The translations under genes were made by a program, and so were the position numbers. The notes under the pieces are model-generated. The model was not told the origin of the DNA. It was given only the letters and a program-made list of their open reading frames with translations, and searched no databases. Of a stretch of DNA of 64,000 nt, positions 32,763-42,795 are shown piece after piece. Each line of letters opens with the position of its first letter. The first letter of the stretch is position 1. Source of the stretch: Zoroaster sp. YZ-2022 (lineage: Eukaryota > Echinodermata > Asteroidea > Forcipulatida > Zoroasteridae); contig CM055837.1 in assembly GCA_029582265.1 (NCBI GenBank), positions 10,429,926 through 10,493,925 on the forward strand. The letters are read 5' to 3'.

Positions 32763-32920
32763 CATTCCATTCTTTTTCCCCCATGGCTTTTTTTTTTATT
32801 CCTGCATTTTCATCGTCAACTGTCACATTGATGATTAATAATAGTTCATGCATTCCACAGTATTTATTATTTATTTATGTTTTTTTTTTTTTTTTTTTTG
32901 GGGGGTACTCTTGTGGAATA
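31715..32920. other. No gene; TC microsatellites
   Basis: (TC)n tracts lie near 32464-32496 and 32717-32757. The GC-richer part around 32370-32680 is unidentified. A T run lies at 32880-32899. Confidence 0.45.
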
Positions 32921-33170
32921 TTAACTCCCTAGGTATTCTGGCTAGGAACCTTCCTGAATTCTTCAAAATCCTCCAGTGCACTTTTGGAAACATGCCCTTA
33001 TGCATTTTCGTTGATCTTTTCATATTCAGCACTTATGGCCTGTACTTCTTGCCAGGTAGTAATTTTGTTCCATTTGAAGAGGTGAAAGTACCAGTTTCCA
33101 ACAGTGCTGAATTTTTCCTAAAAAGTGCCCCTTGGAGGATTTTGCAGGATATGGGGGTGGTTAGGGTTAA
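32921..33170 (-). mobile_element. TTAA-B element, intact
   Basis: A 250-bp copy with TTAA at 32921-32924 and 33167-33170, ends CTCCCTAGGTATTCTGGCTA and GGGGGTGGTTAGGG. It is oriented opposite to 38751-39006. Core words are ACTTCTTGCCAGGTAGTAAT and CAGTTTCCAACAGTGCTG. Confidence 0.87.
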
Positions 33171-33599
33171 TATTTAAATTTCAAAAAATTTCAATGTTTC
33201 CAGATTTGCTTGAAAGCTTATTTGAAGATTTGTAATTGTAACTGTTTTCAATTGTAAATATACCTGTGTTTTTATGAGCAGAGGTTTTGAAGAGCACATT
33301 ATATTAATGAGTTTGTATAGCATTTGCCAATACGGCCCATGCTCACCTACCTGTATCTCTTGTCCTGAGATGTCAAACTAATTACGGCAAAGGAACTGAG
33401 TAAATATGAGCTTAATTGGTTTTGAAGATGGTCATGGGAAAAAAAATAAATAAAAATCTAATCTAAAATGGATTATCAGGAATTGATGATCCATATCCCC
33501 ATTAGAATGAATACAAACAAAATCATAATTGCATTTTCACTTACTGGTTTCTACATATTTCTTGATTCTTGACATTTTACCTTAAGCGCATCGGGCCTG
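33171..33599. other. No gene recognised
   Basis: AT-rich, with no element or exon recognised. Confidence 0.35.
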
Positions 33600-33790
33600 G
33601 AATGTAAATTTTATTTTAAGAGCAAGGCCGCATTTCCTGACACTTCCATTAGAATGTCAGAATGTCTGTGGGAACATTTTTGAAGGGGCACCAAGACCGG
33701 GGCGATGGAGGCCAGGCCCATGGCCTCTTTGGCCACCATGGCCTCTTTGGCCACCATGGCCTCCATTGTAATTCCAGGCCTAGTGTATAT
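33600..33790 (+). repeat. Rep-F dispersed repeat
   Basis: CACTTCCATTAGAATGTCAG, AATGTCTGTGGGAACA, GGGGCACCAAGACC and GTAATTCCAGGCCT match 10035-10185. An 18-bp unit, GGCCACCATGGCCTCTTT, is locally repeated about 2.5 times at 33720-33768. Confidence 0.65.
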
Positions 33791-33896
33791 GGCTATATAC
33801 TTTGAGATGTATAAAGCACCGCGAAAATAGATGTCACCGAGGAAATAATCACTGACATACAACTTAGTCTTTGATCCAAATCTGTTAATCCCAGTG

Positions 33897-34070
33897 ATTT
33901 TTGGATTTTCGCCTGGCCTGCCAGTGACTGCCAGTGACATGGGGGGAAATGACCATCTATCCTATGATTTGATGAAAATTATTATCTTGTAATCCCCCCC
34001 CCCCCCCCCACACCAGAGATTTTTGGATTTTTGCCTGGCCGGCCAGTGACCGTCAGTGACCGCCAGTGAC
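33897..34070 (+). repeat. Local direct duplication
   Basis: GATTTTTGGATTTTCGCCTG with GCCAGTGAC words at 33897-33940 is repeated at 34018-34072, with a C run between the copies. GCCAGTGAC is itself repeated three to four times in each. Confidence 0.7.
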
Positions 34071-34523
34071 ACAGGCAGCTGGTGGGGGAAAGTACAGCCG
34101 CACAGGTCAAAGCCTATAGAACGTTTATTCGCTTATTATCTAATTGAGCTCGAGATTATGAAAGGAGTAAGGACTAAGGCATGAATCAATTGAATTTTAT
34201 GGACGGAGTCATCATCTCCCTGCTAATTTGTGTCTCACAGTGTCCGTCACCATGTGTGACAGCACTTTTGCAGTCCAAATAACAGTTCAACGTCATCCAC
34301 TGTGAAATTCTCATTGGATTTTTTTCAATGTACTGTACTTTTGAAGATGAACTGACTGTGTTTTTTTTTTTATATTTGCATCAGTGATTCCAAGCAAATT
34401 TTGTTTTTAATCTGAACACTTATATTTTATTGAAAGAAGGAAAAACTTATTTATTTAAATGAAATTTTTCACAGAAATTTATATGTAGGTTTAAAACAGT
34501 AATTTAGTGCAAATATTCATTAA
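34071..34523. other. No gene recognised
   Basis: AT-rich sequence with a T run near 34361-34371. No element ends. Confidence 0.35.
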
Positions 34524-34602
34524 AACCCTAACTACCCCAAATCCTGCAAAATCCTCCAAGGGGCACTTTTTTTGGAAAAATTCAGCACTGTTGGAAACTT
34601 TC
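34524..34602 (+). mobile_element. TTAA-B left-end fragment
   Basis: AACCCTAACTACCCCAAATC, CCTCCAAGGGGCACTTTTTT and TTCAGCACTGTTGGAAACT match the left end of TTAA-B. The rest is missing. Confidence 0.72.
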
Positions 34603-35215
34603 ACCTTATCAAACTTCCAAACACACACACACACCCCATACCCCCCATCATTACAAGTTCATGGTAACTAAGGCTGCTATTGTTTATCAGTCCTGAATGT
34701 TTAGACCACTGTCACCATGAATTTTGAGGGATTTTGATTTGAACTCTCCAACTCTGGCGGTTTGTCCTTGGGCTTCACGCCAGCCAGGAGTACTTTTATT
34801 TATATATACATTATGTTTTGATTGGTCCCAGCCAGTCATTGCATGCGGCCTTCAAGTAACTGGAGCATACCGGGAAGTACAAACTTAATCTCTATGCCTT
34901 GCCTGCCGGCATTGTTACGGTCTGCGTCTCCCGAAGCCCCTGGTCCTGCATGCATGTTGAGTCCCGGGATGATGTGTGTGCCCGTAGCATTGATTTCCCT
35001 CAGACTGCTTTAATGCTATATCCCTCATTCTACTTGTAATAATAGCCCTGTGTGCTGGGGCCCCGACTGGACTCAAGGCCGTCCTCTAACGGGCCAATCC
35101 CCTGTCGATTACTTCCCAGCTAGACACCGACCCGACACAGCCTTGGAAAAATAGTGCATCGTGCCCTCTGCGGCCGGCCTTCATGCAGTTCACTCAACTC
35201 ATTCTCACCAAACCC
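34603..35215. other. No gene; moderately GC-rich patch
   Basis: 34820-35190 is richer in GC than its surroundings and holds a 63-codon frame with no recognised domain. It might be a regulatory island or unidentified exon, but nothing visible supports either. Confidence 0.3.
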
Positions 35216-35457
35216 CGAACTACTCGGGCCAATATCAAAGAGTTTGCTTAGTAGATAATATATGCTTACTCCCTCCCCCCCCCCCCCCCAAAAAAAGAAA
35301 CAATTTTGCTAAAGCACGTTTTTGCTGATTACCGGCCAAACAAACCATACAAAATGTATGTACTTTGGTGGATGTTCTCTTTAATAAATGCTTGGCCAAA
35401 AATATTGGTAAGCAACATTCTCTGTTTAATTAGCAGTGTACGAAATTGGCCCCTGAG
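35216..35457. repeat. GCTAAGCA-family repeat
   Basis: AGAGTTTGCTTAGTAGATAA, GATTACCGGCCAAACAAACC, GCTTGGCCAAAAATATTGG and GTAAGCAACATTCTCTG match the family. A C run at 35276-35289 interrupts it. Confidence 0.6.
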
Positions 35458-35979
35458 AGATGTACCTGAAAACCAGTTTGTGTGCCCCCCCCCCCCTTTC
35501 CAACTCATCACTGGCAAATTCTTTTTACCTTTCAAAAACAATTAAAAGAGTTTTGAGGGATCAAACTATATTCATAAATGCCCAAGATAGTTTCGACAAT
35601 CTGACTAGACAAAAACGTAATCACGTGGGGGGTGTATTAATGGATGGTATAGACTGGCTTATCAAAATCAGAACAGTGCGTATGCACCAGCTATTCGCAA
35701 GCTGTTTTGTGTGACACGTGACGCGTGACGCGGATTTCAACCTATCAGAGTGACGAAAGATTGGCATCACGCGCCCTGACTCATGTACTTTGGAAGTGTT
35801 TCGTGTGTCCCCAAAACGTGAATTTGCCCATTTCTATTTGGCTTTATTCAACAAAAATTACATTTTTTTTTTAACACTTTGAAAACGGTCCTTATCGCCT
35901 TTGACTACACCCAAAACCGGTGGTTAACCTGCGGTAAAGACCGCATGACAAACTGTCATTCCCTAATTAATGCAAATCA
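35458..35979. other. No gene recognised
   Basis: Frames of 70-84 codons without recognisable motifs. A C run near 35488-35497. Confidence 0.35.
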
Positions 35980-35980
35980 C

Positions 35981-36995
35981 AGGCCTCCAGCGAAACCTAT
36001 AAAAACCTATATTTCAAATTGGGAACCTTTATTTCCCCCAAAAAACCTATATTAACCTATAAAAACCTGTATTGTTAATCTCCTGCAACACATTTTCAAC
36101 TTCCTCATAAAATCCTTATGGCTTTGAAGAACAATTACTTCCTATGTATAAAGAGATGAAGCCAAAACAGTAGCCAAACTGTAACATGTGTACCGCTCTT
36201 AGATTTTCTGCCATACAGGGTATGGGGTAATGTACTTTGTTGCAAAAAGTACTCAGAAGGTAGGCAATTTACCAAAAACTTGGTACTTAACAACTGCATA
36301 ATCACGGGAAATAACCTATAAAAGCCTATAATTTGGCATTTGGTAAACCTATAATCTATGTTTTGCTTAACCCTCCTACTATAGCTGCCCTTTGGTGGCA
36401 AGTAGCTGTCGAGGTCAAAATCAGTCAACTGCCTGTTTTACTGTCATTTTGACCACCCTGAACAATACGAGACAATGCTTTTACCAGTCAAAAAACGGTT
36501 GACTCATTTTGACCTGTAAATGTACTTACTACACGTAAGGTTTGACAGTGTTTGACTTTTAAGTGCACTAGATATACCAAGTATATCAACATTTTGACTG
36601 ATTTTGACACTTGGAGTAGCAGGAGGCCCCTCCTACTACTCCAAGGTTCAAAATCAGTAAAAATGTTGATATACTTGCCAAGGTATATCTAGTGCACTAA
36701 ATAAATGTAAACACTATCAAACCTTACGTGTAGTAAGTACATTTACAGGTCAAAATGAGTCGACCGTTTTTGACTGGTAAAAAAACATTGTCTCGTATTG
36801 TTCAGGGTGGTCAAAATGACAGTAAAAACCAGATAAAAATGCCCCTGTGTGCACATTTGGGTCAACAGTCAAAACGGGCAGTTGACTGGTTTTGACCTCT
36901 GTAGCAACTTCCCACTAAAGTGCAGCAATAGTAGGAGGGTTAAAAAAAACCTATATAAAAAACCTATATTTGGTTGATTAGGCACTGGGAGGCCT
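35981..36995. mobile_element. AACCTAT-rich element hosting a TTAA-D dimer
   Basis: Bounded by AGGCCTCCAG and CTGGGAGGCCT, with AAAAACCTATATT words close to both ends (35998-36070 and 36950-36975). The AGGCCT ends resemble the small hAT-like element at 8308. The flanks (GCAAATCA, GCAATCAA) are similar but not identical. The TTAA-D pair at 36367-36943 accounts for much of its length. Confidence 0.5.
36367..36943. mobile_element. Head-to-head TTAA-D dimer
   Basis: TTAA at 36367-36370 and 36940-36943. The first copy runs in reverse (CCCTCCTACTATAGCTGCCC...), ending GGAGTAGCAGGAGG near 36626. A second copy then runs forward from CCCTCCTACTACTCCAAGG to AATAGTAGGAGGG. The two left ends abut without TTAA between them, so the pair may move as one unit. 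Confidence 0.78.
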
Positions 36996-36996
36996 G

Positions 36997-37629
36997 CAAT
37001 CAAAAACAAGAATCATAGAAACAGTTTTGCCAGTAGAACCAACTGATGTTGTACTTTCGCTTTAGCAACTACTCCTTATGCATGCACTAGGTCTTGTGTT
37101 ACCTCACACACACACATACACACACACACTTACAACCAAAGTCATAACAGCAGTGGTCAAGTCCAAGTTTATTGGACTCCGGCCCTGTGCAGTGTTTCCC
37201 TGGCCAAGGACAGCCCGTGGATTCCTTAACCTGAAACACCCCCCTCCCCCCCCCCCATGTTCAAGTCCAATTCACTGGGGCTAGCAGACAGGAATAACAG
37301 TATGTAATAAGTTGTAAATGAATAAATGATAAACTAGACGATGGGGGGGTGCATACATGTATATGACGCCATTCTGTGACAATTATCTCCATTCTGAAGT
37401 TTCATGCGGAGGAACAAATTAACACTGAGTGACATGAATGCAATTTGATATTGTTATTAATTGGCCTTGGAGTTAGCTCTAATAAAAATAACCCATGTTA
37501 AGAATGAAAATAATTTACGTTACCGAGCAAGAAAAGATTTTTTTATTTTTTTTATTTTTTTTATATAAGAAAAAATGCAATAGATTTAATTTGTTTGTTT
37601 GCCTGTAAATAGTTGCTGAATTCCATATT
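36997..37629. other. No gene; AC microsatellite
   Basis: A short (CA)n lies at about 37106-37128 and a C run at 37239-37255. T-rich low complexity lies at 37535-37563. Confidence 0.45.
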
Positions 37630-37630
37630 A

Positions 37631-37990
37631 GGCTCCCAAAATGTCTCTGGTTTCTGGTCATAGGTCGGCTTCAAAATCGGTGTGGTGACTTTTTTTCTTC
37701 TTTTTTTTATTCTTCTTTTTTTTAGTCAACCAGTGAAATACATAATACATGATATATGATACATGTACGCGGTTATTGGAACCAGACCAAATTTCCCATA
37801 CACAAAGTATGGTGGCTATGAGAGGCCGCGCAAATCGGGCAAACGTTCATACCCCTATGTGAAAAAATCGTTTAAAACACAGCACGGCAGAATTCCAATC
37901 GATCCAGCAGTTTTGGCTGCAACTGGACATCGTTTCATAGCAAAAAAAGAAAGCTAAAGATGCTGATGTGAAGGTTTGAGGCGACTCTTT
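37631..37990 (+). mobile_element. Tir-H element with the best-kept frame
   Basis: Left end GTCTCTGGTTTCTGGTCATA; the right side runs to GATGCTGATGTGAAGG and GAGGCGACTC. A 64-codon frame at 37763-37954 stays open through a basic segment (SGKRSYPYVKKSFKTQHGRI) shared with other copies. At the position of the TAA stop in two copies, this one has TAT. No known domain was recognised. Confidence 0.7.
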
Positions 37991-38480
37991 AGGCTAAGCA
38001 ATGTCAAACAGACAACCAGCCAAAATAACACGCATGTTTGCATGTACAGGCTTTCGAGATAGACAGGCTTTCGAGCCACAGTGTTTGAGTACACTTTTGT
38101 CTATCCTGGCCAGCTTAGAATGGGTTGCCTTTGTTTGTCCTTGTCCTTATTCCTTTCTCCCCTTCCACCCATCCCTACCCATTACCTACCCTATCCCCAT
38201 TCTTCTCAACCCTTCCATCCATCCCTACCCAATACCTACCCTATCCCCATTCCTCTCTCCCCTTCCATCCCCATCCCACCCTGCATCATAGTCATTCCAA
38301 CTTGTTTCCATTACATTCATGTACTTGTACTTGTATTATTAATGTGTTACATTGCGTTTAATTTTTATTCATGGAAAGTGTTTGTATGTATGTTGTTTGT
38401 ACTTTGATATATGGCCGAATAAATAATAATAATACATATGGCTGGTAACCAACCTGCTTTATTAATAGCAAATTATCCTG
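37991..38480 (+). repeat. GCTAAGCA-family repeat split by Retro-K
   Basis: The left part has TTTAGGCTAAGCAATG and GACAACCAGCCAAAATAAC. The right part resumes at 38438 with ATGGCTGGTAACCAACCTGC and GCAAATTATCCTGCG. The gap is filled by the retroposon at 38062-38437. Confidence 0.6.
38062..38437 (+). mobile_element. Retro-K, 5'-truncated
   Basis: Starts around AGACAGGCTTTCGAGCCACA, continues TTTTGTCTATCCTGGCCAGC, and ends GGCCGAATAAATAATAATAA. The terminal part matches the minus strand of 3216-3400. 5' truncation is typical of LINE-type insertion. The middle (38160-38280) is a C-rich run of CCATCCCTACCCA and CTACCCTATCCCCATTC words, absent from the other copy. Confidence 0.65.
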
Positions 38481-38750
38481 CGACAAAGTGATTATTTTCT
38501 GTGGTTAGCAACCCAATGGAATTAGAGCCATCTGATTGTCCCATCCGAAGGGCTGCAGACCCTGACAATAGCAAAGTGCCCTACTGTGCCCCAGACAAAA
38601 AGGACATTAATCTCGGTCAGCCACGCGACTGGCAATTACGGTCTCTTACCCAAGTAATGACGTCCGGTCAGCGCAGTTTAGCTTGTGTCACTGGGCTTTC
38701 TATTCAGTTCTGGGATTTGTCCTGCTGGTGACATACTGTACAAATGTACA

Positions 38751-39006
38751 TTAACCCTAACCACCCAAAATCCATCAAAATCCTTCAAGGGGCACTTTTG
38801 GGGGAAAATTCAGCACTGTTGGAAACTGGTACGTACTTTCACCTCTTCAAATGGGGCAAATTACCTGGCAAGAAGTACAGATAAGTGCTGAATATGAAAG
38901 ATCAAGGAAAATGCTTGGTGCGTTAATTTGAAGATATGGCTGGCACGTTTCAAAAAGTGCACTGGTGGAAGGTTCCTAGCCAGAATACCTAGGTGGTTAG
39001 GGTTAA
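38751..39006 (+). mobile_element. TTAA-B element, intact
   Basis: A 256-bp copy with TTAA at 38751-38754 and 39003-39006, ends CCCTAACCACCC and CTAGGTGGTTAGGG. Core words are AGGGGCACTTTTGGGGG, CAGCACTGTTGGAAACTGG and CCTAGCCAGAATACC. It lies only 28 bp from the next TTAA-A element. Confidence 0.88.
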
Positions 39007-39034
39007 TACAGCAGACAGTCTCTATCCTCAACAA

Positions 39035-41661
39035 TTAAACCTAACTCCCTAGGCCCACTTGCTTACACATAACCTGAATCCTTCCTAACTCCCTAGGCCC
39101 ACTTGCTTACACATAACCTGAATCCTTCCTAACTCCCTAGGCCCACTTGCTTACACATAACCTGAATCCTTCCTAACTCCCTAGGCCCACTTGCTTACAC
39201 ATAACCTGAATCCTTCCTAACTCCCTAGGCCCACTTGCTTACACATAACCTGAATCCTTCCTAACTCCCTAGGCCCATTTGCTTACACATAACCTGAATC
39301 CTTCCTAACTCCCTAGGCCCACTTGCTTACACATAACCTGAATCCTTCCTAACTCCCTAGGCCCACTTGCTTACACATAACCTGAATCCTTCCTAACTCC
39401 CTAGGCCCACTTGCTTACACATAACCTGAATCCTTCCTAACTCCCTAGGCCCACTTGCTTACACATAACCTGAATCCTTCCTAACTCCCTAGGCCCATTT
39501 GCTTACACATAACCTGAATCCTTCCTAACTCCCTAGGCCCACTTGCTTACACATAACCTGAATCCTTCCTAACTCCCTAGGCCCACTTGCTTACACATAA
39601 CCTGAATCCTTCCTAACTCCCTAGGCCCACTTGCTTACACATAACCTGAATCCTTCCTAACTCCCTAGGCCCACTTGCTTACACATAACCTGAATCCTTC
39701 CTAACTCCCTAGGCCCACTTGCTTACACATAACCTGAATCCTTCCTAACTCCCTAGGCCCACTTGCTTACACATAACCTGAATCCTTCCTAACTCCCTAG
39801 GCCCACTTGCTTACACATAACCTGAATCCTTCCTAACTCCCTAGGCCCACTTGCTTACACATAACCTGAATCCTTCCTAACTCCCTAGGCCCACTTGCTT
39901 ACACATAACCTGAATCCTTCCTAACTCCCCAGGCCCACTTGCTTACACATAACCTGAATCCTTCCTAACTCCCCAGGCCCACTTGCTTACACATAACCTG
40001 AATCCTTCCTAACTCCCCAGGCCCACTTGCTTACACATAACCTGAATCCTTCCTAACTCCCCAGGCCCACTTGCTTACACATAACCTGAATCCTTCCTAA
40101 CTCCCCAGGCCCATTTGCTTACACATAACCTGAATCCTTCCTAACTCCCTAGGCCCACTTGCTTACACATAACCTGAATCCTTCCTAACTCCCTAGGCCC
40201 ATTTGCTTACACATAACCTGAATCCTTCCTAACTCCCTAGGCCCATTTGCTTACACATAACCTGAATCCTTCCTAACTCCCCAGGCCCATTTGCTTACAC
40301 ATAACCTGAATCCTTCCTAACTCCCCAGGCCCATTTGCTTACACATAACCTGAATCCTTCCTAACTCCCCAGGCCCATTTGCTTACACATAACCTGAATC
40401 CTTCCTAACTCCCCAGGCCCATTTGCTTACACATAACCTGAATCCTTCCTAACTCCCCAGGCCCATTTGCTTACACATAACCTGAATCCTTCCTAACTCC
40501 CCAGGCCCATTTGCTTACACATAACCTGAATCCTTCCTAACTCCCCAGGCCCATTTGCTTACACATAACCTGAATCCTTCCTAACTCCCTAGGCCCATTT
40601 GCTTACACATAACCTGAATCCTTCCTAACTCCCTAGGCCCATTTGCTTACACATAACCTGAATCCTTCCTAACTCCCTAGGCCCATTTGCTTACACATAA
40701 CCTGAATCCTTCCTAACTCCCTAGGCCCATTTGCTTACACATAACCTGAATCCTTCCTAACTCCCTAGGCTCATTTGCTTACACATAACCTGAATCCTTC
40801 CTAACTCCCTAGGCCCATTTGCTTACACATAACCTGAATCCTTCCTAACTCCCTAGGCCCATTTGCTTACACATAACCTGAATCCTTCCTAACTCCCTAG
40901 GCCCATTTGCTTACACATAACCTGAATCCTTCCTAACTCCCTAGGCCCATTTGCTTACACAACCTGAATCCTTCCTAACTCCCTAGGCCCATTTGCTTAC
41001 ACATAACCTGAATCCTTCCTAACTCCCTAGGCCCATTTGCTTACACATAACCTGAATCCTTCCTAACTCCCTAGGCCCATTTGCTTACACATAACCTGAA
41101 TCCTTCCTAACTCCCTAGGCCCATTTGCTTATACATAACCTGAATCCTTCCTAACTCCCTAGGCCCATTTGCTTACACATAACCTGAATCCTTCCTAACT
41201 CCCTAGGCCCATTTGCTTACACATAACCTGAATCCTTCCTAACTCCCTAGGCCCATTTGCTTACACATAACCTGAATCCTTCCTAACTCCCTAGGCCCAT
41301 TTGCTTACACATAACCTGAATCCTTCCTAACTCCCTAGGCCCATTTGCTTACACATAACCTGAATCCTCCAAAATCCTTCAGTACTAATAAAGCAAGCAC
41401 ATGACATGTATGCACACATGTGTTTCTAATCTGTGATACATGTACATGACCAGGGTCCCTCCCTGCTTGCATGGAGCAATAAACAGTGTCCACTGAGCCA
41501 AGCTGACCTTGCAATCACTTCAACAAACATGGATGTACATAACCTCAATCCTAAAATCCTTCACTTTTATAGCAAAGAGCATGTAGCATGTAACCTCAAT
41601 CCTTCAAAATCCTTCACTTTGGCAAAGAGGATTTTGGAGGATTTGGGAGGGTTAGGGTTAA
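39035..41661 (+). mobile_element. Giant TTAA-A element, 2.6 kb
   Basis: TTAA at 39035-39038 and 41658-41661. The left end is TTAAACCTAACTCCCTAGGC and the right end GGGAGGGTTAGGGTTAA. The body from 41370 on matches the 368-bp copy at 16190-16557 (TGACATGTATGCACACATGT, CAACAAACATGGATGTACAT, CCTCAATCCTTCAAAATCC). The difference in length is almost wholly the 44-bp array. Confidence 0.88.
39041..41370 (+). repeat. 44-bp subterminal array, 53 units
   Basis: Unit CTAACTCCCTAGGCCCACTT GCTTACACATAACCTGAATC CTTC. Starts from 39041 to 41327 span 2286 bases; with one 2-base deletion near 40960 this equals 52 steps of 44, hence 53 units. Only two positions vary commonly: CCCTAGG or CCCCAGG, and CCCACTTG or CCCATTTG. 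Variants fall in long blocks. There are no unique spacers, so it is not a CRISPR array. Confidence 0.93.
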
Positions 41662-41759
41662 AGATGTATCGTGTTTTTCGCTATTTTAACAGAAATTTCC
41701 GGCAATTTCATTGTTCATCGGAACATTGATATTTTACTTAAGAAAGCGAAAATAAATGC

Positions 41760-41843
41760 TTAAAGGGACATTATCGCCACTGAGTTAATCTAATACAAGC
41801 ACTCCGATTCCATGCCCTGTTGATTGTTATATTGTCCCTTTAA
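41760..41843. mobile_element. TTAA-C mini-element, 84 bp
   Basis: TTAA at 41760-41763 and 41840-41843, with AGGGACATTATCG on the left and ATATTGTCCCT on the right. It keeps CTGAGTTAATCTAATACAAG and CACTCCGATTCCATGCCCTG but has lost one half and the centre. A clean internal-deletion form of TTAA-C. Confidence 0.75.
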
Positions 41844-42009
41844 AAATGACACATTTCTCAAAATAATCTTGAGAAGCATGGTTTTACATTGAATATGTAC
41901 CAAAATGAATTTATGACGGGTTCCATCATAGATTCATTTTGGCACTTTTTTTTTACTGTGATACCAAGTTGCTGACAACTATTTTGGTGAAATATCTAAT
42001 TTCTAATTA

Positions 42010-42102
42010 ATTGTCCGGCTAGAATCCCATATAGCAGTGGGTTCCGCGATATATATACAGTGTAGGAACCCGCTGCTATATGTGATTCTAGCCGGCCAAT
42101 TG
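42010..42102. repeat. Foldback element with ~36-bp arms
   Basis: ATTGTCCGGCTAGAATCCCA and ATATAGCAGTGGGTTCC on the left, mirrored by GGAACCCGCTGCTATATGTG and ATTCTAGCCGGCCAATTG on the right, around CGCGATATATATACAGTGTA. AATTG occurs at both outer edges. Confidence 0.8.
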
Positions 42103-42107
42103 TCATC

Positions 42108-42275
42108 GGGCAAGCTCGGTGGTTGAGAGGTTAAGACGTCTGCACTAGTAAGCAGGAGGTCGTGGATTCGAATCCCGCCCGAGTCGCCTGTGTAGTTTTT
42201 TCACAGACACTCGGAAAGCACTGAGTATACAGTGCTATACACACGTCGGTGTAGGGCAAAATTAAATAAATAAAA
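42108..42275 (+). mobile_element. SINE-T copy without the left arm
   Basis: CTCGGTGGTTGAGAGGTTAA, CTGCACTAGTAAGCAGGAGG, B-box GGATTCGAATCCC, then CACAGACACTCGGAAAGCAC, TATACAGTGCTATACACACG and TCGGTGTAGGGCAAAATTAA. It matches the core and right arm of the palindromic copy at 16721-16961. Confidence 0.8.
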
Positions 42276-42417
42276 CCTGTCTGTTTTTTGTTTTTTTCAT
42301 TTTTTTTCATTTTTTTTAAGACAATGTCTTCGTTAGCGATGCAAAGTAATGAGCCAAACCTTTCACAGTTCAGTTGTTAATATTATGTTTCTTTTGTATC
42401 CTTTTCCTTTGTAATGA

Positions 42418-42705
42418 ATCCTGACCGCGACCATGGTGCTTGTGTCGTCGAGCAAGACACTTTACCATAATTGCTTCTCTCCACCCAGGAGTAAATGGGT
42501 ACCTGTGAGGGCAGAGTTGGTTGTTGTGTTTGATTAGCCCCATATGCGCTGAAATGGCAGCATTTGAGATGTATACTCCCCAGGGAGCTGAGATGGTTTC
42601 AGGAATGATTTATGCGCCTGATGAGCAGGGGTAATAATGTACAGCGCTGTGATACCTTGTGTAAGAGCGCTTTAAAAATGCCTCCGTTATTATTATTATT
42701 ATTAA
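42418..42705 (+). mobile_element. SINE-L, head lost, alternative tail
   Basis: It starts within the head (CTGACCGCGACCATGGTGC) and has CGTCGAGCAAGACACTTTAC, CTCTCCACCCAGGAG and TATACTCCCCAGGGAGCTGA. The tail, TACAGCGCTGTGATACCTTG and TGTAAGAGCGCTTT, then (ATT)n, differs from the usual GCGCCTTGAGC tail and matches 31637-31714. Confidence 0.78.
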
Positions 42706-42795
42706 TGAGTGGATCGTGTCTCATTGGGACCTTTTACAAAGTTCACATCAATTATTAAATGGACAATATCGTCACAATCAGCAGGGCATGGAATC

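Noticed and set aside
39041..41370. Possible CRISPR array
   Set aside because: The 44-bp units are contiguous with no unique spacers, the genome is eukaryotic, and the array lies inside a TTAA-flanked element.
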